Shown here: positions 61,522 through 64,000 of the stretch, piece by piece | Layout of the letters: each line of letters begins with the position of its first letter | How positions within the stretch are numbered: position 1 is the stretch's first letter | Assembly (NCBI RefSeq): GCF_015070875.1 | Contig: NZ_JADDIV010000001.1 | Location: forward strand, 865,899 to 929,898 | Source: Ramlibacter pallidus | GTDB lineage: Bacteria > Pseudomonadota > Gammaproteobacteria > Burkholderiales > Burkholderiaceae_C | Direction: 5' to 3' | Length of the DNA stretch: 64,000 nucleotides | The notes under the pieces: model-generated | Seen by the model: the letters and a program-made list of their open reading frames with translations, nothing else | Databases searched by the model: none | What the model was told of the DNA's origin: nothing | Position numbers and translations under genes: made by a program

Positions 61522-62505
61522 TCAGTCCGCCTTGATCTGCGCGCGCCGCACGATGTCCTTCCAGATGCCCTGCTCGCGGGCGATGAAGGACGCGAATTCG
61601 CTGGAAGGCCCGCCGCCGCCCACCGCGTTGTCGGTGGCGAACCGCTCCGTCACCGCGCTGGACCGCAACGCCTTCAACGACTCCTCCTGCAGGCGCTTGA
61701 CCACGTCGGGCGGCGTGCCGGCCGGCGCGAGGATGCCGTACCACTGGGAAGTCTCGAAGTCCTTGTAGCCCATCTCCTGCACGGTCGGCACGTCGGGCAG
61801 CGCGGGGATGCGCTGCTGCGTGCCGACCGCGATGGCGCGCAGCTTGCCGGCGCGGATGTGCGCGCCCAGCGCGGGCATGCCGGCCGAGGACGCCTGCGTG
61901 CGCCCGGCCAGCAGGTCGGTGAGCTGCGGGCCGGTGCCGCGGTACGGGATGTGCGTGATGAACATCCCGGTCACCAGCTTCAGGTATTCCATCGCCAGGT
62001 GGCCCGCACTCGCGTTGCCGGCCGAGCCGTAGCTCAGCTTGCCGGGGTGGGCCTTGGCGTGGGCGACGAACTCGCGGAAGTTCTTCGCCGGCACGTCGGG
62101 GTGGATCACGAAGACATTGGGCACCTTCGCCAGCAGCGTGACGGGGAGGAAGTCCTTGTTCACGTCGTAGGGCTGGTTGGCCAGCATGTACGGATTGACC
62201 GCCAGCGTGCCGACGTGGCCCAGGATGATCGTGTGCCCGTCGGGCGCGGCCTTGGCCGCTTCGGCCATCGCCACGACGCCGGCGCCGCCCGGCTTGTTCT
62301 CCACGAACACGCTCTGCCCGAGCTGCTTGCCCAGTTCGGCGGCGACCGAGCGCGCGACGATCTCCGACGTGCCGCCCGGCGCGAACGGCACGAGGAAGCG
62401 GATCGGCCGGGAGGGCCAGGCCTGCGCCCGCAGGGTGGGCAGCGCCAGGGCCGCGGCGGTGCCGGCCAGCAGCCGGCGGCGGCGCGTGGAGAAAGCGTGG
62501 GACAT
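61522..62505 (-). CDS. Bug-type tripartite tricarboxylate transporter substrate-binding protein
   Basis: 327-residue periplasmic solute receptor. The signal peptide has a strongly basic start (HAFSTRRRRLLAG) that could serve Tat or Sec, cleaved near LRAQA (about residue 29). Then RPIRFLVPFAPGGTSEIVARS and VFVENKPGGAGVVA mark the Bug family. No TctA/TctB genes are near. AAGGAGG precedes the ATG. It is 40 nt downstream of an SDR gene, so both may serve one carboxylate-degrading route. Confidence 0.92.
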   Translation of the reverse strand: MSHAFSTRRRRLLAGTAAALALPTLRAQAWPSRPIRFLVPFAPGGTSEIVARSVAAELGKQLGQSVFVENKPGGAGVVAMAEAAKAAPDGHTIILGHVGTLAVNPYMLANQPYDVNKDFLPVTLLAKVPNVFVIHPDVPAKNFREFVAHAKAHPGKLSYGSAGNASAGHLAMEYLKLVTGMFITHIPYRGTGPQLTDLLAGRTQASSAGMPALGAHIRAGKLRAIAVGTQQRIPALPDVPTVQEMGYKDFETSQWYGILAPAGTPPDVVKRLQEESLKALRSSAVTERFATDNAVGGGGPSSEFASFIAREQGIWKDIVRRAQIKAD

Positions 62506-62545
62506 GCGAGGGCCTCCTTGCGGAGCCCAGCTTAGGGGGCGGGCC

Positions 62546-63301
<756 letters not shown>

Positions 63302-63317
63302 GGTGCGTCCTTTCGGT

Positions 63318-64000
63318 TCAGCGCGGGCAGTTGCCGGTGATCGCGCGGCCGATCACCGAGGGTGCGTTCAGCAGGCCCCGTTCGGAACCGGGGGTACCGC
63401 CGCGCAGGCAGTCCTCGCGCGCCGCCTCCTCCATGCCCTGCTCCAACAGGTCCCTGGGCTTGCCGCGGCGCAGCTGCTCGTTCGCCATGTCGGCGAGGCT
63501 GCGGCGCTGCGTGTTCCAGGGGCCGGGCACGATCGCGCGCGGCGACGGCGGCAGGATCACGGGGGCCGGCGGAAGGGCGGGGGCCGCCGGGGGCGCGACT
63601 CCCGGGGCGCCCCAGCCCGGCGCCGCGGGGGCCGTGGAGGGTGCGGCCGTTCCCGGCGTCGTGCCGGAGGGCGCGGGAGCGGACGGGCCCGGGGCGGGGA
63701 CGGAAGGGCCCGGCACCGGCAGGGGCGCCGGGGCCGCCGCGGGCGGCGCAGGAACGGCCACGGGTGCCGGCGGCGCCGCGATGGGCGCAGGCGGCGCGGG
63801 GACGGGTGCAGGCGCCGGTGGAGCGGGCACCGGAGCGGGCGCCGGCGGGGCGGGGACTGGAGCGGGCGCCGGCGGCGCCGGAACGGGGGCCGGTGCCGGC
63901 TCGGGCGCAGGCACAGGTTGGGGCGCGGGGACCGGCGCGGGTTGCGGCGCGGGCAAGGGTGCGGGTGCCGGAACGGGGACGGGCGCCGGTGCCGGCAAAG
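63318..64000 (-). CDS. Pro/Ala-rich protein, C-terminal part (5' end beyond window)
   Basis: At least 226 residues, open to the right edge. The upstream part is almost entirely Pro/Ala/Val repeats (VPAPPAPAP units). The last ~75 residues form a distinct domain: RRSLADMANEQLRRGKPRD, then EDCLRGGTPG and a final Cys in AITGNCPR, so one disulfide is possible. The Pro-rich stretch is likely a periplasm-spanning linker of a TonB-like or envelope protein, an inference since the N-terminus is missing. SD-led SDR gene follows 16 nt on. Confidence 0.7.
   Translation of the reverse strand, partial: LPAPAPVPVPAPAPLPAPQPAPVPAPQPVPAPEPAPAPVPAPPAPAPVPAPPAPAPVPAPPAPAPVPAPPAPIAAPPAPVAVPAPPAAAPAPLPVPGPSVPAPGPSAPAPSGTTPGTAAPSTAPAAPGWGAPGVAPPAAPALPPAPVILPPSPRAIVPGPWNTQRRSLADMANEQLRRGKPRDLLEQGMEEAAREDCLRGGTPGSERGLLNAPSVIGRAITGNCPR
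63811..63891. repeat. 27-bp tandem repeat in Pro-rich gene
   Basis: Three imperfect 27-bp units, each starting GGCGCCGG, encode the nine-residue period APAPVPAPP. Such repeats can vary in number between strains. Confidence 0.6.

Overview
This window is very GC-rich, densely packed chromosomal DNA from a betaproteobacterium of the Burkholderiales, most likely a Comamonadaceae member (Ramlibacter/Variovorax-like). This placement rests on gene content: HprK/PtsN/Hpf without a full sugar PTS, Bug-type solute receptors, the proteobacterial GshA type, fused PntA, and lptA-lptB-rpoN and bamE-dapB-leuS-lptE neighbourhoods. It was made by reading, not by a database search. I saw no tRNA, rRNA, CRISPR array, prophage or complete insertion sequence.

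Layout. 1-4649 (+): a cation/proton antiporter cut by the window edge, a YbdK-type ligase, thiL, a secreted nuclease, pgpA and pncC, mostly joined by overlapping stop/start codons. 4654-5745 (-): a small accessory pocket with a hypothetical protein, a Cys-rich mini-protein whose ribosome site sits in a hairpin, and an orphan PIN protein. 5729-16541 (-): 23S rRNA methyltransferase, MpaB-like protein, rpoN, lptB, lptA, dsbA, a SPOR protein, argS, DUF2214, a LysR regulator and a CoA-transferase. 16587-24589: GST, Bug receptor/amidohydrolase pair, haloacid dehalogenase plus malate synthase G, and two more GSTs divergent from a LysR regulator with paired operator-like sites. 24674-29646 (+): DUF1631 protein, CWC mini-protein, MFS exporter, class II amidotransferase. 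29650-37203 (-): gshA, kup, an SDR / Baeyer-Villiger monooxygenase / hydrolase cassette, and gshB. 37285-46793 (-): proA, holA, rocD, lptE, leuS, exbD, exbB, dapB and bamE, divergent from fur. 47312-49856 (-): hprK, ptsN, hpf and two very small genes. 50178-64000: corA, mtnN, fadD, pntB, pntA, a phosphoesterase, an ExbB-ExbD-ExbD set, a Nudix hydrolase, a second Bug receptor, an SDR lacking the usual catalytic Tyr, and the end of a Pro-rich protein.

Themes. Glutathione and potassium genes recur (gshA, gshB, ybdK, three GSTs, kup, a Kef-like antiporter). Envelope biogenesis is represented by lptA, lptB, lptE, bamE and the Exb systems. The most striking non-gene signal concerns translation starts. 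At least seven genes have a -10-like hexamer exactly 6 nt before the start codon, and seven more have one 5-9 nt before it, usually with no Shine-Dalgarno. This suggests leaderless transcripts alongside ordinary SD-led genes.
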